Below are positions 34,182 through 42,652 of a stretch of DNA of 64,000 bases, in pieces. The notes under the pieces are model-generated. The model made no database searches. It saw only the letters and a list, made by a program, of their open reading frames with translations, and was not told the DNA's origin. Position 1 is the first letter of the stretch, and each line of letters starts with the position of its first letter. A program made the position numbers and the translations under genes. Source of the stretch: UBA11612 sp963976395. Lineage in GTDB: Bacteria; Pseudomonadota; Alphaproteobacteria; Rhodospirillales; Rhodospirillaceae. The DNA lies in contig CAXBLG010000003.1 in assembly GCA_963976395.1 (NCBI GenBank), positions 1 through 64,000 of the forward strand, given 5' to 3'.

Positions 34182-34949
34182 CTAAGGCATTGCGCCCATA
34201 GCGCGTAGCATGGCGTGGCTGTGAGTATGACCGCGCATGGTGCGCCTTGTGAGTCCGGCCTGCACCGAACTTGCGCCATGACACATATCCGTATCAAAAA
34301 TAAATAGGGTTCCGGCAGGACCGCAAATAGGTATGGATGGCACGAGTGGTTCGGGCAGTACATTGTCGATATCATTGAGAGCTGTACGCCGCATCGCATC
34401 TTCACGCACCGCGCGATTATGCACGTTCGAGCCAGGCAGAGCCCGCATTGCGCCGTTTCGCTCATCGGTATCGGTAAGATATATAAAAAATTTAAGCACG
34501 TTGCGCTTGTCGAAATGCAACGCAAAAGGCGGCTTTGTTTGAGGGCCTTTTGTTTCCGTTATTTCAGATACAAATATTTCGCCATTTAATCTGTAATTGT
34601 CCGCGCCGTAATAGGCATCGGACACTTCAGACATGAGTGGGCCTTCGAAAAATGATGCAGTTTCTGGGTAATCGGCCGAATTAAGGTCATTCCGCCTGAC
34701 GCGCACGTTCGCGATGTTTTCATATTCATCGACGGCAAAACCGAGCCTGCTCCGGTTAGTCACTAGACTATCAAATTCAGTGTTCAATTTTATGAGCTGA
34801 TTCCCTTGGATATAACCTGGGAACACGATGATTCCCCACCTCTGGACTGTCTCGACAATGTCCTCTACCGAAGTAAAAGAGTTTCGGTAAATAGGGGTGG
34901 TTTCCACCGATATATCGGATTGATGGTAGATAACATTCGCATCTGCCAT
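34182..34949 (-). CDS. Phytanoyl-CoA dioxygenase (PhyH)-family Fe(II)/2-oxoglutarate oxygenase
   Basis: The 255-aa protein has a PhyH-like jelly-roll. The iron triad is His and Asp in FALHFDKRNV and the distal His in FDTDMCHGAS. TRRTMRGHTHSH provides the Arg that binds 2-oxoglutarate. RNGAMRALPGSNVHNRAVRE matches the usual NG.L..iPGSH. It would hydroxylate or otherwise oxidise a small molecule. It is divergent from the NeuB operon across 258 bp and converges with the FkbM gene, so it may modify a sugar of this locus; the substrate is unknown. Confidence 0.8.
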   Translation of the reverse strand: MADANVIYHQSDISVETTPIYRNSFTSVEDIVETVQRWGIIVFPGYIQGNQLIKLNTEFDSLVTNRSRLGFAVDEYENIANVRVRRNDLNSADYPETASFFEGPLMSEVSDAYYGADNYRLNGEIFVSEITETKGPQTKPPFALHFDKRNVLKFFIYLTDTDERNGAMRALPGSNVHNRAVREDAMRRTALNDIDNVLPEPLVPSIPICGPAGTLFIFDTDMCHGASSVQAGLTRRTMRGHTHSHAMLRAMGAMP

Positions 34950-35207
34950 AACGGAGTTCTGCCTTTACTCGCTCGGCTTAGGGGGTCGCAATCCTGCGAG
35001 ATTAACAACTTTTCCTTAACGATTAGCTATCGTTCACAGCATTTGTACGACCATAGGTCCTTCATTGCGATTTTGTTAACCGATTGCCCTCTACCTTTGC
35101 CAAAGAGTTTTGGTATCGTCAATTGTTTCAAAGACTTGGGACGAATAGAGGGCTTGCCAGATCGCTGATCCTATGGGCCCTATAAAAATCGACAAAAGGA
35201 AAATGTG

Positions 35208-37034
35208 ATGCACCCGCGCATCATTGCCGAGCTGGGAATCAACCATAATGGATCGGAAGACGTAGCGCGCGCGCTTATTGATGCCGCCGCACGGGCGCGC
35301 GTTTGGGGCATCAAGTTTCAGTACCGAAATCTCGCCAATACTTATGCAGCGGACGCCCGGCAGATCGGGGACGAAATTCTCCAAAAGGAAATCGTCCGGA
35401 ACTATCTTACACCCGAGCAAATTACTAAATTGAGCCGATATGCTCACCGTCTGGGCGTGAAAGCAGGTATTAGCTTTTTCACACCCGAGGACATAGACGA
35501 CTTTGGATCAAACGCAAACGTTTTTGAGTTTTTCAAAGTCCCTTCAGTGGAATTTACAAACCTAGCCCTGATTGAACGGTTAGAATCGTTCGGCAAGATT
35601 GGGGTTTTATCAACTGGTGCTTATACGGAAGCCGTTGTAGCCAAAACGTTAAAGAATCTTAATCGCGAACGCTGGACACCTCTCCATTGCGTATCGAACT
35701 ATCCCGTTGCTATAGCCAGCCCGAAACTCGGGTACATCAAACACTTGCAGCGCCTTTGGGGCGCGCCGGTTGGGTACTCCAGCCATGACGATCATTGGGA
35801 AACGTGTCTGCTTGCCATGCAGCTTGGCGCGAGTGTCATCGAGCGGCACATCACAACAGATAAGACCGCTGAAGGACTTGACCATTCCTCAAGTTCTACG
35901 CCCGATGAGTTTGAACGACTCTCGCTATTCGCTGAAAATATGGAGTTACAGCTTGCCGGTGACGGGCCACGCATTCCCAATCAAGGCGAGCTTCTTAATT
36001 TGCAAAATCTGGGCCGATCTTTTTATGCAAGCATGGGAATTGCCGAAGGCCAGGCCGTTACAGCCGATAAGCTGGGTCTGAGAACCCCGCGAACCGGCCT
36101 AGGACAAGAAGAGATTGGCGACCTTCTCGGCCGTCCCGCAGTACGACGCGTTGAATCAGGTGAAGTTATCGACCGGTCCGTATTCGAACCATCCTCACCA
36201 CCCGACGATGCGGTAATCGAATTCGCGCACGCCAACAAACTCTCTCTGCCGGTACGGTTTCATGATTTGGCTAGTCTGGAGAAACGCTTTCCAATCGGCC
36301 GATATGAATTTCATCTATCCTTCGGTGACGTCGAGAGCGCAATCGATACGTCGCCTATAAATCGTACAAACCGATACAGTATTCATCTCCCTGACTATGT
36401 CAGCCCGACGTTGCTCATGGACCCCTTTTCCTCGAATGAAATCCAGCGGCGCGCAAGTGAACAGGTTCTCAATCGAACAGCAGAATTCGCCGAGACACTA
36501 CAACAATTGACAGGCGCCGAAGTTCCGGTCGTGGGCAGTTTCTCGGTGCTCAATACCAATTTAGAGGACTTCTATAGTCAACATGCTGCACTGTTGGCAG
36601 ACTACAAGGCCCAGGGCGTAGTCATTTTGCCGCAGTGGCTGCCGCCGGTCGCGTGGTATTTTGGCGGCGCGGTTCGCCTCCACGCCATGAATAATGCTGC
36701 CGACATAAATCACATCAAGAAATTAGATTTGCCTATCTGCATGGATGTTTGTCATCTCTGCATGGGCGATAAGGTTTTTGATTTTAAGGCTGCCGATGTA
36801 GTCCGGGATTTAGCCCCTCAAACCTACCACGTGCACTTGGCGGACGCCGGGGGCTATGATGGAGAAGGCCTACCGTTTGGAGAAGGCGACCCGGAGAATA
36901 TGGATGCCATCCGGGCTGCGTGGACCCTCGATTGCGTAAAGGTCATTGAAGTTTGGCAAGGCCACCTCCACGGAGGGGCCGGGTTCGCCAAAGCCCTGTT
37001 GGACCTTAAGGAGCTGTTCGATGACCGCGCATAG
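35208..37034 (+). CDS. Fusion of sialate-synthase (NeuB/SAF) with a sugar-isomerase-like TIM barrel
   Basis: I chose the ATG at 35208 (AAAGGA 7 nt upstream), giving 608 aa. Residues 1-250 are a NeuB barrel that condenses phosphoenolpyruvate with an acylamino-sugar: IIAELGINHNGS, WGIKFQYR, VPSVEF, VSNYP, GYSSHDDHWE, ERHITTDKTAEGLDHSSS. Residues about 268-328 are the SAF domain (RSFYASMGIAEGQAVTADKL). Residues about 335-608 form a second barrel of the xylose-isomerase/AP-endonuclease-2 type. Metal-binding motifs are CMDVCHLCMG (513-516), YHVHLADAGGYDGEGLPFGE (541-558) and EVWQGH (581-586). NeuB alone is about 340 aa, so this is a real fusion. It is first gene of a coupled operon (14-bp overlap with the SDR). 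Product identity is unknown; a nonulosonic acid is inferred. Confidence 0.85.
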   Translation: MHPRIIAELGINHNGSEDVARALIDAAARARVWGIKFQYRNLANTYAADARQIGDEILQKEIVRNYLTPEQITKLSRYAHRLGVKAGISFFTPEDIDDFGSNANVFEFFKVPSVEFTNLALIERLESFGKIGVLSTGAYTEAVVAKTLKNLNRERWTPLHCVSNYPVAIASPKLGYIKHLQRLWGAPVGYSSHDDHWETCLLAMQLGASVIERHITTDKTAEGLDHSSSSTPDEFERLSLFAENMELQLAGDGPRIPNQGELLNLQNLGRSFYASMGIAEGQAVTADKLGLRTPRTGLGQEEIGDLLGRPAVRRVESGEVIDRSVFEPSSPPDDAVIEFAHANKLSLPVRFHDLASLEKRFPIGRYEFHLSFGDVESAIDTSPINRTNRYSIHLPDYVSPTLLMDPFSSNEIQRRASEQVLNRTAEFAETLQQLTGAEVPVVGSFSVLNTNLEDFYSQHAALLADYKAQGVVILPQWLPPVAWYFGGAVRLHAMNNAADINHIKKLDLPICMDVCHLCMGDKVFDFKAADVVRDLAPQTYHVHLADAGGYDGEGLPFGEGDPENMDAIRAAWTLDCVKVIEVWQGHLHGGAGFAKALLDLKELFDDRA

Positions 37035-38073
37035 AAAGGGAAAAACGGCCCTAATATTAGGAGTTACCGGCCAAGACGGCGCGCACCTTGCCGCCGACTT
37101 ACTCGGCCAAGGATGGATCGTTCACGGCGGTTTCCGACGCGGGCATGCGACGAAACTCTGGCGCCTAGAAGAACTCAAGATTCTGGACAAGGTGAACTTA
37201 GTCAACCTTAACTTACATGAGCCTCACCAGGTTATCGAGGTCATCAGCCGACTTCGTCCTGACCATTTGTATCACTTTGCGGGAGAAAGTTTTGTCGCCG
37301 ACTCGTTTCAACAACCGCGTTCCATTTTTGAAACTAATACTCTGGGGACGCTTAATGTTCTTGAGGCAATCCGCATTTTTTCGCCGGATACACGGCTGTT
37401 TTTTTCCTCTAGTGCGGAGGTATTTGGAACTGGCAGAGCCAAGACACTCTTAGACGAGAAAAGCCCTCTACATCCTATTAATCCATATGGAATTTCCAAA
37501 CTCGCGGCGCAACAGCTAACCGGCGTTTACCGTCAGCGCCATGGTATCTTTGCCGTTTGCGGAATTATGTTTAACCATGAAGGCCCGTTGCGAGCGCGCA
37601 ACTTTGTTACCAGAAAAATCACATATCATTTGGCCCGCCTTCGATCGGAAGGTGGACCGCCGATGCAGTTAGGGGCCTTTGATTCCGCTCGCGATTGGGG
37701 CTCGGCCGTTGACTACGCTCACGTCATCCCGCAGACCTTGGAATTGGATACTCCGCAAGACTTTATATTTGCGACGGGCAAGGAAACAACTGTGGGTGAG
37801 TTCTTGAGACTTGGCGCGGAAGTGGCGGGATTTTCACCGGAGTTTGAGGGGGAAGGTCAATCTATGACATGCCGAGATACGAAGTCGGGGCAGGTTCTCG
37901 CGATCGTTTCTCCGCAATACTTTCGGCCATTTGACACCCCTCCTTTAATCGGCAATCCAACACTCTTGAAACAAGCCACGAGTTTTGCAGGCTCGCGTGA
38001 TATATCTACGATCGCGGAAGAAATGGTCAACACTGACATTCAGCGGCGAGCAAACGGAATGATTCATGTTTGA
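37021..38073 (+). CDS. GDP-mannose 4,6-dehydratase-like SDR (NAD-dependent epimerase/dehydratase)
   Basis: I chose the ATG at 37021, inside the end of the NeuB-fusion gene, over an out-of-context start at 36946; the result is a 350-aa protein. The N-terminus KTALILGVTGQDGAHLAADL matches the GMD signature GITGQDGSYLAE. FFSSSAEVFGTG and NPYGISKLAAQQL give the Ser/Tyr-x3-Lys triad, and FNHEGPLRARNFVTRKIT is GMD-like. GMD makes the 4-keto-6-deoxy intermediate from GDP-mannose. The C-terminal part (LEFEGEGQSM and onward) is divergent, so nucleotide and product are not certain. It overlaps the next gene by 8 bp. Confidence 0.82.
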   Translation: MTAHRKGKTALILGVTGQDGAHLAADLLGQGWIVHGGFRRGHATKLWRLEELKILDKVNLVNLNLHEPHQVIEVISRLRPDHLYHFAGESFVADSFQQPRSIFETNTLGTLNVLEAIRIFSPDTRLFFSSSAEVFGTGRAKTLLDEKSPLHPINPYGISKLAAQQLTGVYRQRHGIFAVCGIMFNHEGPLRARNFVTRKITYHLARLRSEGGPPMQLGAFDSARDWGSAVDYAHVIPQTLELDTPQDFIFATGKETTVGEFLRLGAEVAGFSPEFEGEGQSMTCRDTKSGQVLAIVSPQYFRPFDTPPLIGNPTLLKQATSFAGSRDISTIAEEMVNTDIQRRANGMIHV

Positions 38074-39013
38074 TGTCATCAAGGAGCGTCTTCAAGGGTG
38101 CGTGTATACAATATTCACCCCTTTTGATGAACGCGAAGAGATAGATTACGAAGCGCTTGATCGCTATCTGGAGCACATTTACCGCACAGGTGGGCGAAAG
38201 TTCTACGCTATGGCTTACAACTCTCGCTATTCACAACTGGCTCATGCGGAAATTTTAGAACTCAACGCGTTTTGCATCCGCAAGGTGAAGACGCTCGATC
38301 CCCACAATGTCGTGATCGTCGGCGATCCCATTCACTGTTCCACTAAAGAAACGATTGAATTTTCCAGGCACGCGAAAGACGCCGGTGCCGATTTAGTGTC
38401 TTTGCTTGTCCGTGAAAAATACTTCAGCGACGATCAAATTCTAGATCACTACGCAGAAGTCGGTAGAGATTCTGGCATCGGCATCCTCGTGCACGAGATG
38501 CCATTTTTGTCCGGCATGGATGGAACACAAATGCACTGGCCACAGTCTCTTTTTAAGGCGCTGCCAAAAGTGCCAGAAATCGTGGCGCTCAAAGAAGACG
38601 CCAAAGATTTCAAAACCACGTGTATGGCGCTGGAGCTTGAGCCGCTCATTCGCGTGGTCATCGCCGGTCGAAAGTCAGGGTTTATGCAGTACCGACCTCA
38701 TGGCGCACGCGCTTATCTTAATGGCATTTCAATGCTAGATGCCCGGATTGGCGAGGCGTTCTGGGCGGCTTATGAATCTGACGACCAGGACACGATCTCG
38801 TTTATTCTTGAAAAGGTAGAAGCGCCTTTCTTTGATCGTTGCGCCGCCAAATACGGATGGCACCGAACCAACAAAGCTTTATTACAAGCCGCCGGGTTTA
38901 TGAACCGGCGCGACCGCATGCCTCTCAAACATCTTGATGACAAAGATTACGCTGTAGTGGAAGACGTATACAATGAAGTCCAGGTTGCCTGCCAAGAGTT
39001 GTTCCGCGCATGA
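38066..39013 (+). CDS. DapA/NanA-family aldolase-like protein, divergent
   Basis: The 315-aa TIM-barrel protein is of the dihydrodipicolinate synthase/N-acetylneuraminate lyase family. The Schiff-base lysine is Lys176 in EIVALKEDAKDF. The family's GTTGE/GSTGE pyruvate-binding motif is replaced near residues 50-60 (MAYNSRYSQL). The conserved Tyr of YN.P is replaced by His143 (LVHEMPFLSG). It is therefore unlikely to be a normal DapA. Placed between the SDR (8-bp overlap) and the CMP-transferase-like gene (4-bp overlap), it probably cleaves or forms an alpha-keto acid sugar in the same pathway. Function not established. Confidence 0.78.
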   Translation: MFDVIKERLQGCVYTIFTPFDEREEIDYEALDRYLEHIYRTGGRKFYAMAYNSRYSQLAHAEILELNAFCIRKVKTLDPHNVVIVGDPIHCSTKETIEFSRHAKDAGADLVSLLVREKYFSDDQILDHYAEVGRDSGIGILVHEMPFLSGMDGTQMHWPQSLFKALPKVPEIVALKEDAKDFKTTCMALELEPLIRVVIAGRKSGFMQYRPHGARAYLNGISMLDARIGEAFWAAYESDDQDTISFILEKVEAPFFDRCAAKYGWHRTNKALLQAAGFMNRRDRMPLKHLDDKDYAVVEDVYNEVQVACQELFRA

Positions 39014-39717
39014 GTATGGCCGCCTTTGTCCCGGCCCGGTCGGGCTCCAAGCGCCTCCCCGGCAAAAACATAAAAGACCTGGCGGGCAAACCGCTTGTTA
39101 TATGGACTCTTGAAGCGTTTGCGCGCGCACCGAGTGTGGATCGCGTGATTTTCTCCACCGACTCAGAAGAATACTGGGCTTTGGCCAAGCGCTATCTCGG
39201 TGAAGAAAAGCTCGTACTCGACTTCCGCGCACCCAACGAGGCCGGAGATAAGGTAAAGATTTTTGATTACATCAAGGACGCGCGCGAGAAGATATTCGAG
39301 CAACACTTTTCAGACTTTGTAATGGGTTTGCCCACGGTTCCCTTCCGCGGAACCGCACATGTGGAAGAAGCCATTGCGCTGTACAAAAATACTCGAAAAC
39401 CAATTTTTTCTGCGACGGAGTATGGCTTTCCAATTTCGTTCGCTTTCCATGTCACCGACAATGGAAACTGGGAACCGGCCAGCAAAGAGAGTCCGATGAC
39501 AACCGGAAACACCCGCAGCCAGGATCAGCGACCGGCCTACCACCCTAACGGGGCGATCTATGTACGCTCGGTCTCCAGCCTCGCCGACCCCAACCTCAAG
39601 ACATTGTATGACGGCGCCCTGCCTTATGTCATGGATCGTAAGTTTTCCGTCGATATAGACAATGAAGTGGATTTTCAGGTGGCCGCAGCCATGGCGCATG
39701 CCGGAATATTTAGCTAA
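39010..39717 (+). CDS. Acylneuraminate cytidylyltransferase-like protein (NeuA family)
   Basis: The 235-aa protein has the signature AAFVPARSGSKRLPGKNIKD (CTP-binding), GKPLVIWTLEAFARA and VIFSTDSEEYWALAK. FSVDIDNEVDFQVAAAM near the end is the metal-binding SxDIDxxxD. These enzymes charge sialic, legionaminic or pseudaminic acid (or Kdo-like acids) with CMP. It overlaps the aldolase gene by 4 bp and is followed after 11 bp by the putative transferase, so the operon supplies and probably uses a CMP-activated ulosonic acid. Confidence 0.88.
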   Translation: MSMAAFVPARSGSKRLPGKNIKDLAGKPLVIWTLEAFARAPSVDRVIFSTDSEEYWALAKRYLGEEKLVLDFRAPNEAGDKVKIFDYIKDAREKIFEQHFSDFVMGLPTVPFRGTAHVEEAIALYKNTRKPIFSATEYGFPISFAFHVTDNGNWEPASKESPMTTGNTRSQDQRPAYHPNGAIYVRSVSSLADPNLKTLYDGALPYVMDRKFSVDIDNEVDFQVAAAMAHAGIFS

Positions 39718-39728
39718 GCAGAAACTCA

Positions 39729-41234
39729 ATGCATGCTGACGCCATCAGAATCATTAACGACATCGAAGAGCGGTGCGATACACATAAACTGCTCTACCGA
39801 GGGGTGTCATATTGGCCCCTATGTCGTCTTCGGCTCTGGACAGCGCTTATGTGCACCTTGGTCCTGGCAAAAAAAGCCGGCGATCCTGCCAGCATTGCCA
39901 ATACGCCGCCGAGTTTGCCGAACGCCGGGCAAGTCAATGCTGAGTTTTTTGGGCCCCAATCTCTTGGCCTGCTGCGAACTCACCCAAACGGCCGCGATGA
40001 TCCGCTAGACAGCGGCAACCGCACCCCACAGGCGCTGTTTTTTGCGCGGCCCGAAGAGTACAGCGATAAGATTCACGGCAAGGCCTTCGCGAAGACAATC
40101 GATAGCGTTTTTGAGAACGCTCTCACTGATTATTCCGCCACTAAACTTGAAATGGCCGATCCCAAAGCCATGGGATTTGACCGGCACTATCCGTCTTTGT
40201 TTCTACACCTCGAACACGCAAGCCACGGCGTTATATTCGAGCCTCCAGGCAAGCTCGAACATTTCCCTCTTCTTGAAACTGCGCTCGAACAGAGCGGTAC
40301 GGGACTACACCTTAATCCCGCCGAACTTACCGCCGATATGGGCAAAATTTTTTACTATGCCCGCATATTCGAAAAGACCCTTAGGCTTATGGGCCCACGC
40401 GCATTTTTTCTATCCGTTTACTACCACAACATTGGCATGGCCTGGATGCTGGCGTGCAGCTGGGCTGGTGTCACATCCGTTGATCTGCAGCATGGACGTC
40501 TGGGGCCTCATCACGGCGCTTATACGCATCTATCCGCAGCGCCCGCAGAAGGATACCACCTCATGCCTGACGTCATTTGGTGCTGGGGCGATCAAACCAA
40601 GCACGATATTGAGGTGGCTAAAAATGAAGCCTGTACGCGGCACGGTGGTATCGTTGGCGGCAACGCCTGGCTGCACAAATGGCGCTATGGAAATACCGAG
40701 GGTCTTGAGCCACCGGAAGCTGCCAAATTCGCATCGGAAATAAGCCCACGTAAAAAGATACTCGTTAGCCTTCAGCCTCTGGAGAGTCCCATCAATGCCA
40801 CGCTATTGCAAGCCATGCAGCAATCGCCACCTGATTGGTTGTGGCTGATAAGACTTCACCCATTGCGCCGTCATACAGCACCGGAAATTTCTGCTATTTT
40901 GAATAATGCAGGTGTCAGCAATTTCGAAATTCAGCACTCGACAACCCTGCCGCTGTTCTCGTTGCTAAAGATCGTCGACCATCACGTAACAGTGTTTTCG
41001 TCGGTGGTAATTGAAGCCGCCGCATTTGGGGTGAGGACAAGCCTGATCGGAGAAGAGGGGCGTGATATATTTAAGGCTCAGATTGAGCAAGGTATTTGTC
41101 GATATACGACGAAGGGGGTGGATTTACTCGATCACGTCAAGGAGGCCGCTCTCATTTCACAACTGACTACGACCGACGATTTTATGGACATGAGCGAATA
41201 TTTGGTGACTGAAACGCTAGAGTCAATTTTGTAG
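39729..41234 (+). CDS. Probable glycosyltransferase (candidate nonulosonic-acid transferase)
   Basis: I do not recognise this 501-aa protein as a named family with certainty. Its features suggest a GT-B-type transferase like the capsule/sialyltransferase groups. There is a central TSVDLQHGRLGPHHGAYTHL (compare the HG motif of polysialyltransferases and WecB-like folds), then PDVIWCWGDQTKHDIEVA. A C-terminal nucleotide-binding half follows (KKILVSLQPLES, PPDWLWLIRLHPLRRHTAPE, VTVFSSVVIEAAAFGVRTSL). As last gene of the NeuB operon and directly after the CMP-transferase-like gene, it is the best candidate to move the activated acid to an acceptor. No membrane segment is seen. Confidence 0.6.
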   Translation: MHADAIRIINDIEERCDTHKLLYRGVSYWPLCRLRLWTALMCTLVLAKKAGDPASIANTPPSLPNAGQVNAEFFGPQSLGLLRTHPNGRDDPLDSGNRTPQALFFARPEEYSDKIHGKAFAKTIDSVFENALTDYSATKLEMADPKAMGFDRHYPSLFLHLEHASHGVIFEPPGKLEHFPLLETALEQSGTGLHLNPAELTADMGKIFYYARIFEKTLRLMGPRAFFLSVYYHNIGMAWMLACSWAGVTSVDLQHGRLGPHHGAYTHLSAAPAEGYHLMPDVIWCWGDQTKHDIEVAKNEACTRHGGIVGGNAWLHKWRYGNTEGLEPPEAAKFASEISPRKKILVSLQPLESPINATLLQAMQQSPPDWLWLIRLHPLRRHTAPEISAILNNAGVSNFEIQHSTTLPLFSLLKIVDHHVTVFSSVVIEAAAFGVRTSLIGEEGRDIFKAQIEQGICRYTTKGVDLLDHVKEAALISQLTTTDDFMDMSEYLVTETLESIL

Positions 41235-41456
41235 GACGATCACTAATTTTGTGCGTTTGATCTTCAGACACTCCCCCAGTATTTAAAATCTTATTAATAA
41301 TTCATATATATCAATAACTTAATGATTAAGCCAAACTTCCTAAACCCGCGACAAATCGACGACAATGACCTGGAATCGAGTAGTTAATACTTGGTTCAGG
41401 TATAGTTTTTATAACATATAAATTACCAAATTAGTACATAGAGGCGGATTAAACCA
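41235..41456. promoter_or_regulatory. AT-rich intergenic region before the radical SAM gene
   Basis: These 222 bp are strikingly AT-rich (for example TTATTAATAATTCATATATA and further A/T runs at 41400-41440) and hold no gene. They must contain the promoter of the gene at 41457. They separate the coupled NeuB operon from a set of genes with visibly lower GC. Confidence 0.45.
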
Positions 41457-42647
41457 ATGAAAGTCTTCATTACAGAAGACGACATGTGCACTACGCAGAA
41501 ATTGAATCTGGCGCGTGTGCAAAAATGGCTGGAAACAAATAGCGCTTCAGTAGTTGAGGACGTTGCCGAAGCGGACCGCATTCTCTGCATGACGTGCAAC
41601 GGCTGGTCTTTGTTGGAGCAGCGGTCATACGACAGACTGAAAGGTCTTGATCAGAGATTCCCAGGCAAAGTTATTTCCATGGGGTGCGTCAACGACGCTC
41701 ATCCGGACACTGTCCGGGGTTTGTTCGACGGCCCAATGGTACGCACTCGAAGTGATCAACCGCTTTCATTCTCGGATATCGAAGCGCAATTTCCTGAATT
41801 CAAAATACCACTAGCCGATATTCCTCCACAATCTACTTTCAGACGCAAGGAAGACTACCGAGAGTATAATCTTTCGAAACGATTTATTAATATCGCTGAG
41901 GGCTGTTCTTTCCACTGCTCTTTTTGCACACACAAACCCGGACTCGGCCAGCGGCGCAGCAGGCCACTTGATGACGTATTACGGCAAGTAGAGGGATGCG
42001 TGCGCGACAAAGTCAAGATTATCAACTTGATGGGCATGGAAACCGGATTGTACGGCCTAGATGTTGGCTCGAATTACGCCAAGATGCTTAAAGCGATTTT
42101 AGATTTAGACCAAAGCTACCAAGTTCATATCGCACAATTCAATCCGGAAGGTATAAATAAATTTGGGGACGAGCTTCTCCCTCTTTTTCAGAACAAACGC
42201 GTCACAGATATTCAACTCCCTATTCAATCCACGTCAACTAGACTTCTTAAAATGATGAACCGCAAGAATCATAGTGACGTCCTAGGTCCGTTTTTAAAAC
42301 AAGTCCGCGCCGTAAACACACGCGCAGTTTTGCGAACGGATCTTATTATTGGGTGGCCATCGGAGATAGCTGAAGAACGCCACGCCTCTTTGACTTTCGC
42401 TGGCGAGCACTTCGATGAAATCGCATTGTATACAATCGAATTAAGTCCGGATTTACCCGCGTGGAAATACCAAAATCAAGCCTTTACTAACGAACAATTG
42501 GAACAAATTCGAGTGGAGTCTCGTGCATATCTACTTGAACGTTTCGATGTAGTAGTTCATTCGGGGCAGCAAGATGATAGCTCCATGAAGTCCGCCGAAG
42601 AGCTACGCAAAAAGCTGCGCGCCCGCAAATTACAGCAAAGTGCTTAG
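41457..42647 (+). CDS. Methylthiotransferase-like radical SAM protein without TRAM domain
   Basis: The 396-aa protein has the architecture of MiaB/RimO/MtaB methylthiotransferases. An N-terminal domain holds three cysteines at 11, 47 and 77 (MiaB: about 10, 47, 83) for an auxiliary 4Fe-4S cluster. The radical SAM motif is Cys150-x3-Cys154-x2-Cys157 (CSFHCSFC), then IINLMGMETGLYG, LPIQSTSTRLLKMMNRKNH and TDLIIGWPSE, as in this family. The RNA/protein-binding TRAM domain normally following is absent; the C-terminus is a short charged tail. It would insert sulfur (methylthio) into an unknown substrate. Its place among sugar genes argues against a housekeeping tRNA role. The next gene begins 5 bp after its stop. 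Confidence 0.85.
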   Translation: MKVFITEDDMCTTQKLNLARVQKWLETNSASVVEDVAEADRILCMTCNGWSLLEQRSYDRLKGLDQRFPGKVISMGCVNDAHPDTVRGLFDGPMVRTRSDQPLSFSDIEAQFPEFKIPLADIPPQSTFRRKEDYREYNLSKRFINIAEGCSFHCSFCTHKPGLGQRRSRPLDDVLRQVEGCVRDKVKIINLMGMETGLYGLDVGSNYAKMLKAILDLDQSYQVHIAQFNPEGINKFGDELLPLFQNKRVTDIQLPIQSTSTRLLKMMNRKNHSDVLGPFLKQVRAVNTRAVLRTDLIIGWPSEIAEERHASLTFAGEHFDEIALYTIELSPDLPAWKYQNQAFTNEQLEQIRVESRAYLLERFDVVVHSGQQDDSSMKSAEELRKKLRARKLQQSA

Positions 42648-42652
42648 ATTAA

